Positions 16,781-25,877 of a stretch of 64,000 nucleotides of DNA are shown here, one piece after another; the first letter of the stretch is position 1, and each line of letters starts with the position of its first letter. A model generated the notes under the pieces. It saw only the letters and a list, made by a program, of their open reading frames with translations, searched no databases and was not told the origin of the DNA. The DNA lies in NCBI GenBank assembly GCA_047619685.1, contig JBLHLC010000020.1, positions 1 to 64,000 of the forward strand, given 5' to 3'. The position numbers and the translations under genes were made by a program. This stretch comes from JABDJZ01 sp047619685 (GTDB taxonomy: Bacteria > Bacteroidota > Rhodothermia > Rhodothermales > UBA10348).

Positions 16781-17857
16781 TTACTCTGTGTCCCAGGCCT
16801 CGATGGTCTCCAATACCGCATCGACTATGTCCGCCTCATCAACCGTGCGAAGAATCTCCCCGCGCTTGAACAGGTGCGCTCGTCCGCGCCCAAGCGACAC
16901 GCCCAGGTCGGCACCAGCCGCCTCTCCAGGACCGTTCACGGCGCACCCCATGATGGCCACGCTGAGGTCCTTGGTGAACTTGCGCTTCGCCACCGCTGCC
17001 TCGACCTGCTCGACAATGGGAAACATGTCGCCGGCAAGTCTGCCACAGGTAGGGCAGGCAATAATGTTCACGCCTGGACGGCCGAGTCGGAGCGATTTGA
17101 GAATCTGATGCCCCACTTCGACCTCGTGGATGGACTCCGTGGCCAGCGACACGCGGATGGTGTCTCCGATGCCATCAGCCAGTAGCGCCCCGAGGCCAAT
17201 GGAACTCTTGATGGTCCCGTTCTTCAGGGACCCGGATTCCGTCACACCGAGATGGAGCGGGTAGTCCGTGCGTTCCGCCAGAAGCCGGTACGACTGGATC
17301 ATGTAGTAAACGTCGCTATGCTTGACGGAGATGATGAGGTCTTCAAATCCGTTCTTCCGGCAGATGTCCACGTGCCTCATGGCACTTTCGAATAGCGCCT
17401 CGGGCTGAGGAAACCCGTACTTGTCCAGGATATCCTTCTCCAGGGAGCCTGAGTTCACGCCGATCCTGATGGGTATCCCTGCCTCCTTGGCGGCCAGCAA
17501 CACCTCGCGCTCCCATTCCTCCTTTCCAATATTGCCTGGGTTCAGGCGGACCTTGGCCACGCCGGCCTCAATGGCCTGTAGCGCATACTTGTGGTTGAAG
17601 TGGATATCCGCCACGATGGGGACGGTTGCCTCCTGGACGATGGTGGCCAACGCCCGGGCGTCCTCCGGCCGGGGAACGGCAACGCGAACGATGTCCGCAC
17701 CCGCTTCAGCAAGGACCGCAATCTCCGCCAAGACCTTGGGGATGTCGTGGGTCTTGCACGTGGTCATGGACTGGACAGAGATGGGAGCACCGCCACCAAT
17801 CTGAACTGCCCCCACTTTTACCGCTCGGGAATGTCGCCTGGGGCGCTCAATAGCCAT
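16781..17857 (-). CDS. ispG: 4-hydroxy-3-methylbut-2-enyl diphosphate synthase (IspG/GcpE)
   Basis: The 358-residue enzyme of the MEP isoprenoid pathway reductively converts MEcPP to HMBPP using a [4Fe-4S] cluster. It has the TIM-barrel N-domain (ISVQSMTTCKTHD, VADIHFNHKYAL, RLNPGNIG) and cluster ligands Cys268 and Cys271 (ACPTCGR), Cys305 and Glu312 (MGCAVNGPGEA). This is the short bacterial form without the insert seen in plants and some Bacteroidota. Its ATG follows immediately after the TAA of the rhomboid gene, with no gap, so the two are co-transcribed and probably coupled. Confidence 0.96.
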   Translation of the reverse strand: MAIERPRRHSRAVKVGAVQIGGGAPISVQSMTTCKTHDIPKVLAEIAVLAEAGADIVRVAVPRPEDARALATIVQEATVPIVADIHFNHKYALQAIEAGVAKVRLNPGNIGKEEWEREVLLAAKEAGIPIRIGVNSGSLEKDILDKYGFPQPEALFESAMRHVDICRKNGFEDLIISVKHSDVYYMIQSYRLLAERTDYPLHLGVTESGSLKNGTIKSSIGLGALLADGIGDTIRVSLATESIHEVEVGHQILKSLRLGRPGVNIIACPTCGRLAGDMFPIVEQVEAAVAKRKFTKDLSVAIMGCAVNGPGEAAGADLGVSLGRGRAHLFKRGEILRTVDEADIVDAVLETIEAWDTE

Positions 17858-18859
17858 TTACTTGCCTGACGCTTCGTACAGCGTCTTTTTCTCTGCGGGC
17901 GTCAAGGAATCGTACCCTCGCGCCGAGATTTTGTCCAAGATCTGATCGACATCTGGAGCGCTTCGGGAGTCGCCCGCCGGGTCTCCTACATCGATGCTGT
18001 CGGATTCGCGAACCGAACCGTCCATCCGAATAATTCTGGCGTTGGTCACGCCGCCAAGAGGCACGCTGCCGCCGGCACCATCACCTCCCGCCGGACGTTT
18101 CTTCTTCCCTTTCCCTGCCAGCCAGGATTCTGCGCGCGCGACGGGGCTCTGGCCAGAACCGCTACGCGAACGGCCCGACCCGGAAAAGAACACCTTGGCC
18201 CAGCTGGCCGTGTCTGTCCCCATCGCCTGAAGTTTGGCGAAGGCCAGACCGGCAGCCGCACCCCCGAAATGAGCTGAAACAGACGTCCCGCCCGCGGAAA
18301 GAAACAGAATGTCCATCGCCAGAAGACCCATCACCACATGACGAAGCTTGACGACGCCAATGATGAAAAGTCCGATGGACTTGTAGGGGTACATGACCGC
18401 CAGCGCCGTCATCACACCCAGCACCGCGCCCGAGGCTCCGTGCACGACACCGCCAAAGAGAGACGCGCCTGGAAAAGCGCCGTGAAGCAGGACCGTCAGG
18501 AGCGCACCCCCTACGGCGCCAAAGATGTAGACGGCCGTCAAGGTATGTGGCCCCTGCAGATCCTCGAGATCGCGGCCAATCCACCAGATCCACAGCATGT
18601 TGAACCCCATATGAAGGAGTCCACCAAGGCCCGGTTGGAGGTGGAGGAAACCGTACGTCAGGAGTTGCCAGGGCTCATACATGATCCCCGGAAGCCCGGG
18701 GTTCAGGGCCAGATGATTCCACACGAACGCCCGCGTGGCCGGGATGTGGATCAGGAAGAGCTGCCAGACCAAGTAGGCCACCACATTGATGGCAACCAGC
18801 GTCCGTAACGCGCGGGGCTGCGCGGCATACCAGGCTCTGAACTGTTGAATTCCGTTCAT
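17858..18859 (-). CDS. Rhomboid-family intramembrane serine protease with cytosolic C-terminal extension
   Basis: The 333-residue polytopic membrane protein has the catalytic Ser143 in GASGAVLG and His197 in SAHFGGAAAG, plus GFNMLWIWWIG in the preceding helix. This is a serine-histidine dyad buried in the membrane. After about residue 215 a soluble Ser/Gly/Lys-rich tail of some 115 residues ends in VDQILDKISARGYDSLTPAEKKTLYEAS, a helical domain often found at the C-terminus of Bacteroidota rhomboids. A second rhomboid lies just upstream. Substrates are unknown. Confidence 0.9.
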   Translation of the reverse strand: MNGIQQFRAWYAAQPRALRTLVAINVVAYLVWQLFLIHIPATRAFVWNHLALNPGLPGIMYEPWQLLTYGFLHLQPGLGGLLHMGFNMLWIWWIGRDLEDLQGPHTLTAVYIFGAVGGALLTVLLHGAFPGASLFGGVVHGASGAVLGVMTALAVMYPYKSIGLFIIGVVKLRHVVMGLLAMDILFLSAGGTSVSAHFGGAAAGLAFAKLQAMGTDTASWAKVFFSGSGRSRSGSGQSPVARAESWLAGKGKKKRPAGGDGAGGSVPLGGVTNARIIRMDGSVRESDSIDVGDPAGDSRSAPDVDQILDKISARGYDSLTPAEKKTLYEASGK

Positions 18860-18878
18860 GTGTACCGGGTCTGGACGC

Positions 18879-19547
18879 TTACCAGTACATTATTCGAGAC
18901 GGCTGCCAGGGCAGCTTACCTCGCCAGTACTGGATGAGGAAATAGCCGAAGAACATCCCGCCGAGGTGGGCAAAGTTGGCGACGTTGGTTCCACCCTGCA
19001 CACCGGCGTAAAGCTCGAAGACCCCGAAGATGATCACGAACCACTTGGCCGGAATCGGGAAAAGGAAATAGAGGTAGATGGGCTGATTCGGAAACATCAA
19101 CCCAAAGGCCATCAAGAGTCCGAAGACGCCGCCGGAGGCGCCGACCGTGGGGTACATCTCGGGAGCTAGCGTGGCTACGACCAATTGCACAAGCCCTGCC
19201 CCGACTACCGTAACGGCATAAAAGACGCCGAATCTATTGGAGCCCCACGCGTTCTCGAGTTGGACGCCAAACATCCACAACCCGAACATATTGAACCCGA
19301 TATGGGTGATGTCTGCGTGCAAAAACCCGTAAGTGACCAACTGCCAGGGCCAAAAACGCCCCTCCTGCGGGAGCCTTGGACCCGACGACATATCCAGGGG
19401 CCACAATGCAAACCAGTCGGTCAACACCGCGCCGGTGCTTGGGACCAGGGTGGCCAGAAACACCAGCCCGTTAATGATCAAAAGATTCTTGATCACCGGC
19501 GGAAAGGCCGAAAAGCTGAGATTGGGCTGGTAATTCTGCTGGTTCAT
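18879..19547 (-). CDS. Rhomboid-family intramembrane serine protease (second)
   Basis: 222 residues with six predicted membrane helices and no soluble tail. The dyad is Ser138 in VGASGGVFG and His194 in ANFAHLGG; HIGFNMFGLWMFG is the conserved His/Asn helix. It precedes the longer rhomboid by about 20 bp on the same strand, making a rhomboid-rhomboid-ispG run. Tandem rhomboids of short and long type appear to be a lineage feature here. Start ATG at 19547. Confidence 0.9.
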   Translation of the reverse strand: MNQQNYQPNLSFSAFPPVIKNLLIINGLVFLATLVPSTGAVLTDWFALWPLDMSSGPRLPQEGRFWPWQLVTYGFLHADITHIGFNMFGLWMFGVQLENAWGSNRFGVFYAVTVVGAGLVQLVVATLAPEMYPTVGASGGVFGLLMAFGLMFPNQPIYLYFLFPIPAKWFVIIFGVFELYAGVQGGTNVANFAHLGGMFFGYFLIQYWRGKLPWQPSRIMYW

Positions 19548-19765
19548 CCGCGGATTTACCCCGAATCCCTTGATAAAGGCATGTCGGGTTGAGACTGATC
19601 AGATTTTGAACGTAAGAGTATAGCGAGAGGGGGAGCCGGGAGTTACACCGGCCGCCGAACCACGCGGGCAATACATCTAAAGTTTCGAGGGGTTCTCTGG
19701 ACTACACAGCCTACCATAGTCTGAGTATTCTGGCCGCGCCCTATCGGGGTGGGCCTGGCGGGCCT

Positions 19766-22594
19766 GTGGACCCGGAGCGTACCGACCTGCCGGAATTCCG
19801 CTCGCTTGCGGAGTTGCTTGCGGATGCCTGTGTTGAGGTCTCCCGTGAGGGTTGTGCCAGGCCGCAATTCCTCTCTTTGGCGGACGGAACGCCGGAAGAG
19901 GCGGCCGTGAATGTTGTGATGCCGGCTTTTCGGCCTATTGGGCGGCGGCCGGCGGAGGGTGCTTCGGGGGATGGGGCTTCGCTGAACGTGAGGGGCGGGG
20001 CGGCTTTGCCGGGGCGCTCGGTCCGGAAGGATATTTCTCCCCCACAGGTCCCGGGGGCTAAAAAGAGTTTGGTTGGGGATGGACATCGGGCGGCTGTCGC
20101 GGCTCCCGTTGTTTCTGTGCCGCGCTCCAAGGCGCTTCCGCCTGAGGCAAAGCGGGCGCGGGCGGTACAGCCGCGGAAAAAACAGAATGCAAGGCGCAAG
20201 AGGCGGATCCGGTTTGTGCACGTTGCAGCCGGCTTCGCTTTGACCTTCTGTATTCTGGCGGCGGCGGGCGCGATGTGGGTCTCGGCCCAGGCGCGCGAGG
20301 TGGAACGGACACTCCCGCCGGTGCGGATGGACCTGGCGGCGGAGCTGTCCCGGAAGTCGTTTATCTATGCGGCCGACGGCACCGAACTGGCCCAACTGGG
20401 CACAGAGAATCGCACGTGGGCGAGCCTTTCGGATATCTCGCCGCACGTCATCAACGCGCTGGTGGCAACCGAAGACCGTCGGTTCTTTGAGCACCGGGGC
20501 GTGGACTACAAACGTCTCGTTAGCGCCGGCTGGGGCGTCATAACCGGAGAGGAAACCGGCGGCGCTTCGACGCTGACCATGCAGTTGGTGCGCAATGTCT
20601 ACCCGGAGATCGGCAGGCTGCCCCGTCAGGAAAGGAAGGTCCGTGAACTGTTGATGGCGCAGCGCATAGAGCGCGTCTACACGAAACGCGACCTGTTGGA
20701 GTTGTACCTGAACAAAATGGCGTTTGGCCGTGGGTCATTCGGTATTGAGGCAGCCGCGGAGACGTATTTCAACAAGACGGCCACGGAGCTCCAGCTCCAC
20801 GAGGCGGCTCTGCTGGTCGGCATCCTGAAGGGTCCTTCTTTCTATGATCCCGTCCAACATCCCGAGCGGGCTCTCGAAAGAAGGCGAATCGTACTGGCCT
20901 CGCTGGTGGCCGACCAGCAGCTTGACCAGGGTGTGATGAACAAGCTGGCCTCGGAGCCACTTGGACTCCACATGGCTCCCAGGTCCGTTCTCAGCAAGAC
21001 GGCACCTCACTTCGCGGAACATGTGCGGCGGGAAATGGAGACCTGGGGACGTGCATCAGGTTTCGACATCTACAAGGACGGACTGCGGGTCTTTACCACG
21101 CTCGACCCCTACCTCCAGGGCCTGGCCCAGATGACGGTGGATCATCAGATGGGCATTCTCCAGACCATTGCCGGCCAGGACTGGGCATCCGGCGGACAGC
21201 CCTTCGCAGCGTTCTGGAAGGAAAACAACCGGTTTGAGGAGCAGCAGCTCCAGCGCAGCGAGCGCTACGGAAGGCTCAGGGCCAAGGGGACGAGTCCCGG
21301 AACGTCCTCCTACATGCTCCGGGCGGATCCTGTGTTTATGGACTCTCTCCATACTGCCACCACGCGACTGGAGACAGGCCTGGTGGCCATCGACCCCCAT
21401 ACGGGGCAGATCAAGGCGTGGGTGGGCTCGCGTGATTACCAGGTTGACCAGTATGACAAGGTTGGCTCCGCCCGCCGTCAGCCGGGCTCCACGTTCAAGC
21501 CCATCCTGTACGCGGCCGCGATGGAGTTCGGTTACACGCCGGATCACCTGGCAGAGGATGTGATCCAGACTTACATCGTCCCGCCGAAGTACGAACCCTG
21601 GAGGCCCACGAATGCCGGCGGCGGCGCAACGGGTCAGATTCTGACGCTTCGTCAGGCGCTTGCCAAGTCCAAGAACACAGTCTCGGCGCGGTTGGTCCAG
21701 CAGGTGGGCCCTCGTCGGGTGGTGGATATGGCTCGGCGAATGGGCATCACCAGTGATCTACTGGCAGTCCCGTCCATTGCCCTGGGCACTAGCGAAGTGA
21801 CGCTTCAGGAACTGGTCTCGGCCTACGGCACTTTCGTCACTGAGGGCATGCACTACCGGTCGCAGGTGGTGAGTCGTATCGAGGACGCCGACGGCAACGT
21901 CCTGGCCTCCTTCGGTCCAATGGCCGAGAGGGCGATGACCTCCCGGGATGCCTACACGGTCCTGGACATACTCCGCGACGTGACCCGCCAAGGGGGCACC
22001 GGTGCCGGATTGGCGGCCCGATTCCCGATACCTGGCGAGTGGACCGGAAAGACGGGGACCACGCAGGACAACACGGACGGCTGGTTCGTGGCGATGCATC
22101 CAGATCTGGTCGCGGGCGCATGGGTTGGATTTAACCAACCGGCCGTTCGCTTTCGCAGCAACCACTACGGTCAGGGCGCAAACAACGCCGGGGTGGTGGT
22201 TGCGGACTTCCTGAGGACTGCGGTCATAGACCCGATGTCGGGTATGGGTCCAGCCCGTTTTATGCCTCCCGCAGGGTACGTGAAACCGGCCCCACCGGCT
22301 GACCCATTCGCCGGCAATCTTATCGATCCCGAGAGGCGCTGGGAGTACTATGGAGAGCCAGACCCCAATGCGCCGATCGAACTGAACGGTGGTTCTGGCG
22401 AGTTCGTGTCTGGACCGGGGGGGGTTGGTGCCCCTGGCCAACGCCTCTCCCCGCAGACCGGGGTGGCCTCGCCGCCCGCCGGCAGCGCGCCGTTTGCGGG
22501 TTTTGTTGCGCCCCCCGCAAATACCCCCGGAGCTAAACCGGCACCGGACCGGCTCAGCACATCCCGTGGCGAACGCAAACGTCTGGTGTGGTAG
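19766..22594 (+). CDS. Class A penicillin-binding protein (PBP1A-like, first)
   Basis: A bifunctional murein synthase of up to 942 residues. A Pro/Arg/Ala-rich cytoplasmic N-region of about 150 residues precedes a membrane helix (VAAGFALTFCILAAAGAMWV). The glycosyltransferase GT51 domain has Glu236 in TEDRRFFEHRGVD, GASTLTMQL and RKVRELLMAQRIE. The transpeptidase domain has Ser575 in PGSTFKP, SKNT (SxN motif) and GKTGTTQD (KTG motif, about 762). The GTG at 19766 is the first supportable start but the frame is open further upstream and an ATG at 19919 is possible, so the N-terminus is uncertain. The C-terminal 90 residues are Pro-rich. Confidence 0.9.
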   Translation: MDPERTDLPEFRSLAELLADACVEVSREGCARPQFLSLADGTPEEAAVNVVMPAFRPIGRRPAEGASGDGASLNVRGGAALPGRSVRKDISPPQVPGAKKSLVGDGHRAAVAAPVVSVPRSKALPPEAKRARAVQPRKKQNARRKRRIRFVHVAAGFALTFCILAAAGAMWVSAQAREVERTLPPVRMDLAAELSRKSFIYAADGTELAQLGTENRTWASLSDISPHVINALVATEDRRFFEHRGVDYKRLVSAGWGVITGEETGGASTLTMQLVRNVYPEIGRLPRQERKVRELLMAQRIERVYTKRDLLELYLNKMAFGRGSFGIEAAAETYFNKTATELQLHEAALLVGILKGPSFYDPVQHPERALERRRIVLASLVADQQLDQGVMNKLASEPLGLHMAPRSVLSKTAPHFAEHVRREMETWGRASGFDIYKDGLRVFTTLDPYLQGLAQMTVDHQMGILQTIAGQDWASGGQPFAAFWKENNRFEEQQLQRSERYGRLRAKGTSPGTSSYMLRADPVFMDSLHTATTRLETGLVAIDPHTGQIKAWVGSRDYQVDQYDKVGSARRQPGSTFKPILYAAAMEFGYTPDHLAEDVIQTYIVPPKYEPWRPTNAGGGATGQILTLRQALAKSKNTVSARLVQQVGPRRVVDMARRMGITSDLLAVPSIALGTSEVTLQELVSAYGTFVTEGMHYRSQVVSRIEDADGNVLASFGPMAERAMTSRDAYTVLDILRDVTRQGGTGAGLAARFPIPGEWTGKTGTTQDNTDGWFVAMHPDLVAGAWVGFNQPAVRFRSNHYGQGANNAGVVVADFLRTAVIDPMSGMGPARFMPPAGYVKPAPPADPFAGNLIDPERRWEYYGEPDPNAPIELNGGSGEFVSGPGGVGAPGQRLSPQTGVASPPAGSAPFAGFVAPPANTPGAKPAPDRLSTSRGERKRLVW

Positions 22595-22603
22595 TTTCCC
22601 GGC

Positions 22604-23359
22604 GTGGTTCTATTTGTCTCCGACCTCCATTACGATCATCGGCCGCCGCCGAAAGACCCGCTGATCTCTGCGGGTGATCACGCCGAACGTGAGCTGATTG
22701 CGTGCCTCAACTACTACCGGCCGGAACTCACCCACGTCGTTCTTCTGGGCGATTTGTTCGACGCCTGGATTGAGTATCGAGACCTGGTCCCAAAAGGGCT
22801 GACGCGCCTCTTTGGACTCCTGGCCCATTGGGCAGACCAGGGACTTCGGGTCACGGTGGTTACCGGAAACCACGACCCATGGCACCGCGACTATCTGGAG
22901 CGTCACCTGGGATTCCGCGTACTCAGGCACTCCGCCGTGGAGACATTGGAAGGACGCTTGACCGCGTTCGGTCACGGAGACCAGGAGGAACACGGCGGCA
23001 TGACGGCCTGGCAACGCTTCATCCGCTCGCGTTTTGTGCACACGCTTTACGCTGAAAGTTTTCCGGGAGGATTCGGACTTTGGCTGGCGCGCATGTGGAG
23101 CCGCGGCGCTCGCAGTTCCAGGCTGGACCCCGAACTGGTGGCCGCCCTCCGCACCCACGCCCATGGACTCCTGAAGGCCGGAACCGCCGATACCGTCGTG
23201 TTCGCCCACTGCCATCTTCCGCAGCATGACGAAGTGACGGGAGGGAGTTATGTCAACACGGGGTCCTGGGCGCTCCACAGGTCCTTTGCGACGCTGGACG
23301 CAGGCGGGATCAGGCTGCGCACGTGGCCCATTGAGGCAAAAAGGGAAGCAGGGACCTAA
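22604..23359 (+). CDS. UDP-2,3-diacylglucosamine hydrolase-like metallophosphoesterase (LpxH family)
   Basis: The 251-residue calcineurin-fold enzyme has metal-binding blocks SDLHYDH (about 6-12), LLGDLFDAW, TGNHDPWH, FGHGDQEE and FAHCHLPQH. The order and spacing match LpxH-like hydrolases that split UDP-diacyl-GlcN to lipid X in lipid A synthesis, at the inner membrane. It starts with GTG at 22604, ten bases after the first PBP gene and before the second, suggesting a cell-envelope operon. A broader metallophosphatase role is the alternative. Confidence 0.8.
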   Translation: MVLFVSDLHYDHRPPPKDPLISAGDHAERELIACLNYYRPELTHVVLLGDLFDAWIEYRDLVPKGLTRLFGLLAHWADQGLRVTVVTGNHDPWHRDYLERHLGFRVLRHSAVETLEGRLTAFGHGDQEEHGGMTAWQRFIRSRFVHTLYAESFPGGFGLWLARMWSRGARSSRLDPELVAALRTHAHGLLKAGTADTVVFAHCHLPQHDEVTGGSYVNTGSWALHRSFATLDAGGIRLRTWPIEAKREAGT

Positions 23360-23465
23360 AAAAAGGGGCTTCCCGACAAGAATTTACCAGATCAAAACCC
23401 GGGACACATTCCGTCGTATGGGAGGCCGGTGTCGGCGTCCCCCCGCCACGCAATAAGAACTCGAT

Positions 23466-25814
23466 ATGGCCAAGTGGAATTTTTCGGACGATGAGGTCCG
23501 CCGTTACCTGGATGATCCGTCCAGCCGGCGACAGCCTGAAGGCCCCGCACCCGCCAACGGCGGCACGGGCCTGGCGGGCAAGTGGGGTTTATTGTGGCCG
23601 CAGTCCGCGTTTCGTCACGCGGTAATTGCGATTGGATTGATCGTGGTTGTCGGATTGGGCGCGGTGTTAGGCATCGGTGCCTACATGTACTCGATGCGGG
23701 ATCAACTCCCCCCGCTCACGGAGATCGAGAATCCGGAGTTCCAGCTAGCCACCATCGCCTACACAGCAGATGGCGTCGAACTGGCCCGATTTGCCTCTGA
23801 AAATCGCGCCTGGATCTCGTACGGAACGATGTCTCCAGACCTGATCGTTGCATTGGTAGCCACTGAGGACAAGCGGTTTTACGATCACTGGGGGATGGAC
23901 CTCTTCAGGACGGTTTCCGCGGTCAGTCAAACGATCCTGGGCAAGTTTGGCCTCCCTTTTGACAAGCAAGGGGGCTCGACCATCACGCAGCAATTGGCCC
24001 GAAACCTGTACAACGTGCGAATCGGGCGCGATCAGACGGTTGGACGAAAGCTGAAGGAAATGGTCACCGCTGTGCAACTCGAGCAGCGCTACACCAAGCA
24101 GGAAATCATCGAGATGTACCTGAACACGGTGGAATTCGGGTACAATATCTACGGAGTCGAGACGGCTTCCCAGACCTTTTTCCTGAAGTCGGCGGCCGAC
24201 GTGAGCCTTGCGGAGAGTGCCATTCTGGTGGGCATGCTGAAGGGGCAGTCCATCTACAATCCCTACCGCTACCCGGAAAGGGCGGCGCTGCGGCGTAATG
24301 TGGTCCTGTCGCTCATGGTGGGTCAGGGCATCGTCGAGCAGGCCGCCTACGATTCGATCAAGACCCAACCCATAGTGGCCTACAACGGGTCGTACGCCAT
24401 CACATCCAGCATTGCGCCCTACTTCGCCCAACACGTGAAAGAGTGGATGGAGAGGTGGGGCCGCGAGAATGGATACAATGTGCTCGAAGATGGCCTGGTG
24501 GTTCATACCACACTGGACTCCCAAATGCAGGAGATGGCGCAGACAGCCCTTCACAACCAGCTGGATTGTCTCCAGGCCGTTGTTGATTACCAGTGGTCCA
24601 GGGCCAGCCAGGCGGTATGGAGCGTGAACTCGTGCGATTATCTCGATATCGAGGAAGACTATCAGGCGTTCCAGTACTACTGGGAATCAAACTCGGAGTA
24701 CCGTGGGCAAATGATCAGGGAGACCGCCCGCTATCGAACGGCCCGCGCCCGGGGCGAAGATGGCCAGACCCTCATGCGGACACTCTCCACGGATGAGGCC
24801 TTCCTGGACTCGCTCAAGGCCGTGAAGACGCGGCTGGAAGCGGGCATGATGGCCCTGAACCCGCACACGGGCCATGTGAAGGCCTGGATTGGTGGAAGAG
24901 AACTCGCCACGGACTGGTTCGACCACGTGGACAAGGCCGCACGGCAGCCGGGTTCTACCTTCAAACCGTTCCTGTACACGGCCGCGATCGACAACGGCTG
25001 GTCTCCGTACTACACCCTCCTGGATGACTCACTGCACTACGTCGTAGACGAGGAGGGCAACGAGTGGAACCCGACCAACGACGGCAAGGTCTCGGGCCAA
25101 CAAATCACCCTGCGCGACGCCCTGGCGCGTTCGATGAACACGATTTCCGCCCGGCTCATCCTTGAGGTAGGGGCGCCCCAGGTGGCGTTCATCGCGCGTG
25201 TCATGGGGATCACCAGTCCCCTCGCGGAAGTGCCGGCCCTGGCGCTTGGAGTCTCTGATGTGACGCTCTTCGAAATGACGAGCGCGTACTCCACGCTGGC
25301 CAACGGCGGCTTCCGAATCGAGCCGATCGTAGTCACGCGGATCGAGGACGCCCAGGGGAATATCTTGTTTGAAGCTGAGCAATCGCCCAGACAGGCCCTG
25401 TCGCCGGAGACCGCCTACACCATGGTTGATCTCATGCGAGGGGTCATCCAGCGAGGAACCGGGCAACGCATGCGCTCTCAGTTTGGTCTCTACGACTACG
25501 ACCTGGCTGGCAAGACCGGCACGACGCAGAACAGTGCAGATGGCTGGTTCATTGCCATGCACCCTGACTTGGTTACGGGCGCTTGGGTGGGTTTCAATGA
25601 TCGGCGTGTCACGTTCAGAACCGATTGGTGGGGCCAGGGCGCGCACAACGCCTTGCTTGTGGTGGGCGACTTCTACCAACGGCTCCGTGACTCTGAAAGC
25701 CCGTTCCTTGACCCCGATAACCGTTTTCCGCCCCCGCCGGTGCTCTACGAAGAGGAGTTTCCGCAATCCGGAGACCTGGACGAGCGGCGTGGCCGTGGAC
25801 GGGTGGGCTGGTAA
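23466..25814 (+). CDS. Class A penicillin-binding protein (PBP1A-like, second)
   Basis: The 782-residue paralogue of the product encoded at 19766-22594 has a short N-tail, then a membrane helix at about 55-75. GT51 has Glu134 in TEDKRFYDHWGMD, GGSTITQQLARN and RKLKEMVTAVQLE. The transpeptidase has Ser497 in PGSTFKP, SMNT and GKTGTTQN. It synthesises and cross-links peptidoglycan in the periplasm. The two PBPs share order and length of domains but differ in the region between GT and TP domains, so they are an old duplication. A GC-rich hairpin follows the gene. Confidence 0.92.
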   Translation: MAKWNFSDDEVRRYLDDPSSRRQPEGPAPANGGTGLAGKWGLLWPQSAFRHAVIAIGLIVVVGLGAVLGIGAYMYSMRDQLPPLTEIENPEFQLATIAYTADGVELARFASENRAWISYGTMSPDLIVALVATEDKRFYDHWGMDLFRTVSAVSQTILGKFGLPFDKQGGSTITQQLARNLYNVRIGRDQTVGRKLKEMVTAVQLEQRYTKQEIIEMYLNTVEFGYNIYGVETASQTFFLKSAADVSLAESAILVGMLKGQSIYNPYRYPERAALRRNVVLSLMVGQGIVEQAAYDSIKTQPIVAYNGSYAITSSIAPYFAQHVKEWMERWGRENGYNVLEDGLVVHTTLDSQMQEMAQTALHNQLDCLQAVVDYQWSRASQAVWSVNSCDYLDIEEDYQAFQYYWESNSEYRGQMIRETARYRTARARGEDGQTLMRTLSTDEAFLDSLKAVKTRLEAGMMALNPHTGHVKAWIGGRELATDWFDHVDKAARQPGSTFKPFLYTAAIDNGWSPYYTLLDDSLHYVVDEEGNEWNPTNDGKVSGQQITLRDALARSMNTISARLILEVGAPQVAFIARVMGITSPLAEVPALALGVSDVTLFEMTSAYSTLANGGFRIEPIVVTRIEDAQGNILFEAEQSPRQALSPETAYTMVDLMRGVIQRGTGQRMRSQFGLYDYDLAGKTGTTQNSADGWFIAMHPDLVTGAWVGFNDRRVTFRTDWWGQGAHNALLVVGDFYQRLRDSESPFLDPDNRFPPPPVLYEEEFPQSGDLDERRGRGRVGW

Positions 25815-25823
25815 ACCCCAAAA

Positions 25824-25851
25824 GGGAGGAGGACCCGATCGCCCCCCTCCC
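25824..25851 (-). terminator. Rho-independent terminator between convergent genes
   Basis: Arms GGGAGGAGG (25824-25832) and CCCCTCCC-type (25843-25851) pair with one mismatch across a 10-base loop. On the minus strand the hairpin is followed by TTTTGGGGTTT, so it best serves the secreted-protein gene ending at 25878. It may also stop transcription from the PBP gene. Confidence 0.55.
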
Positions 25852-25877
25852 CTCTTCACTACTTCATTGGGGTCCCA

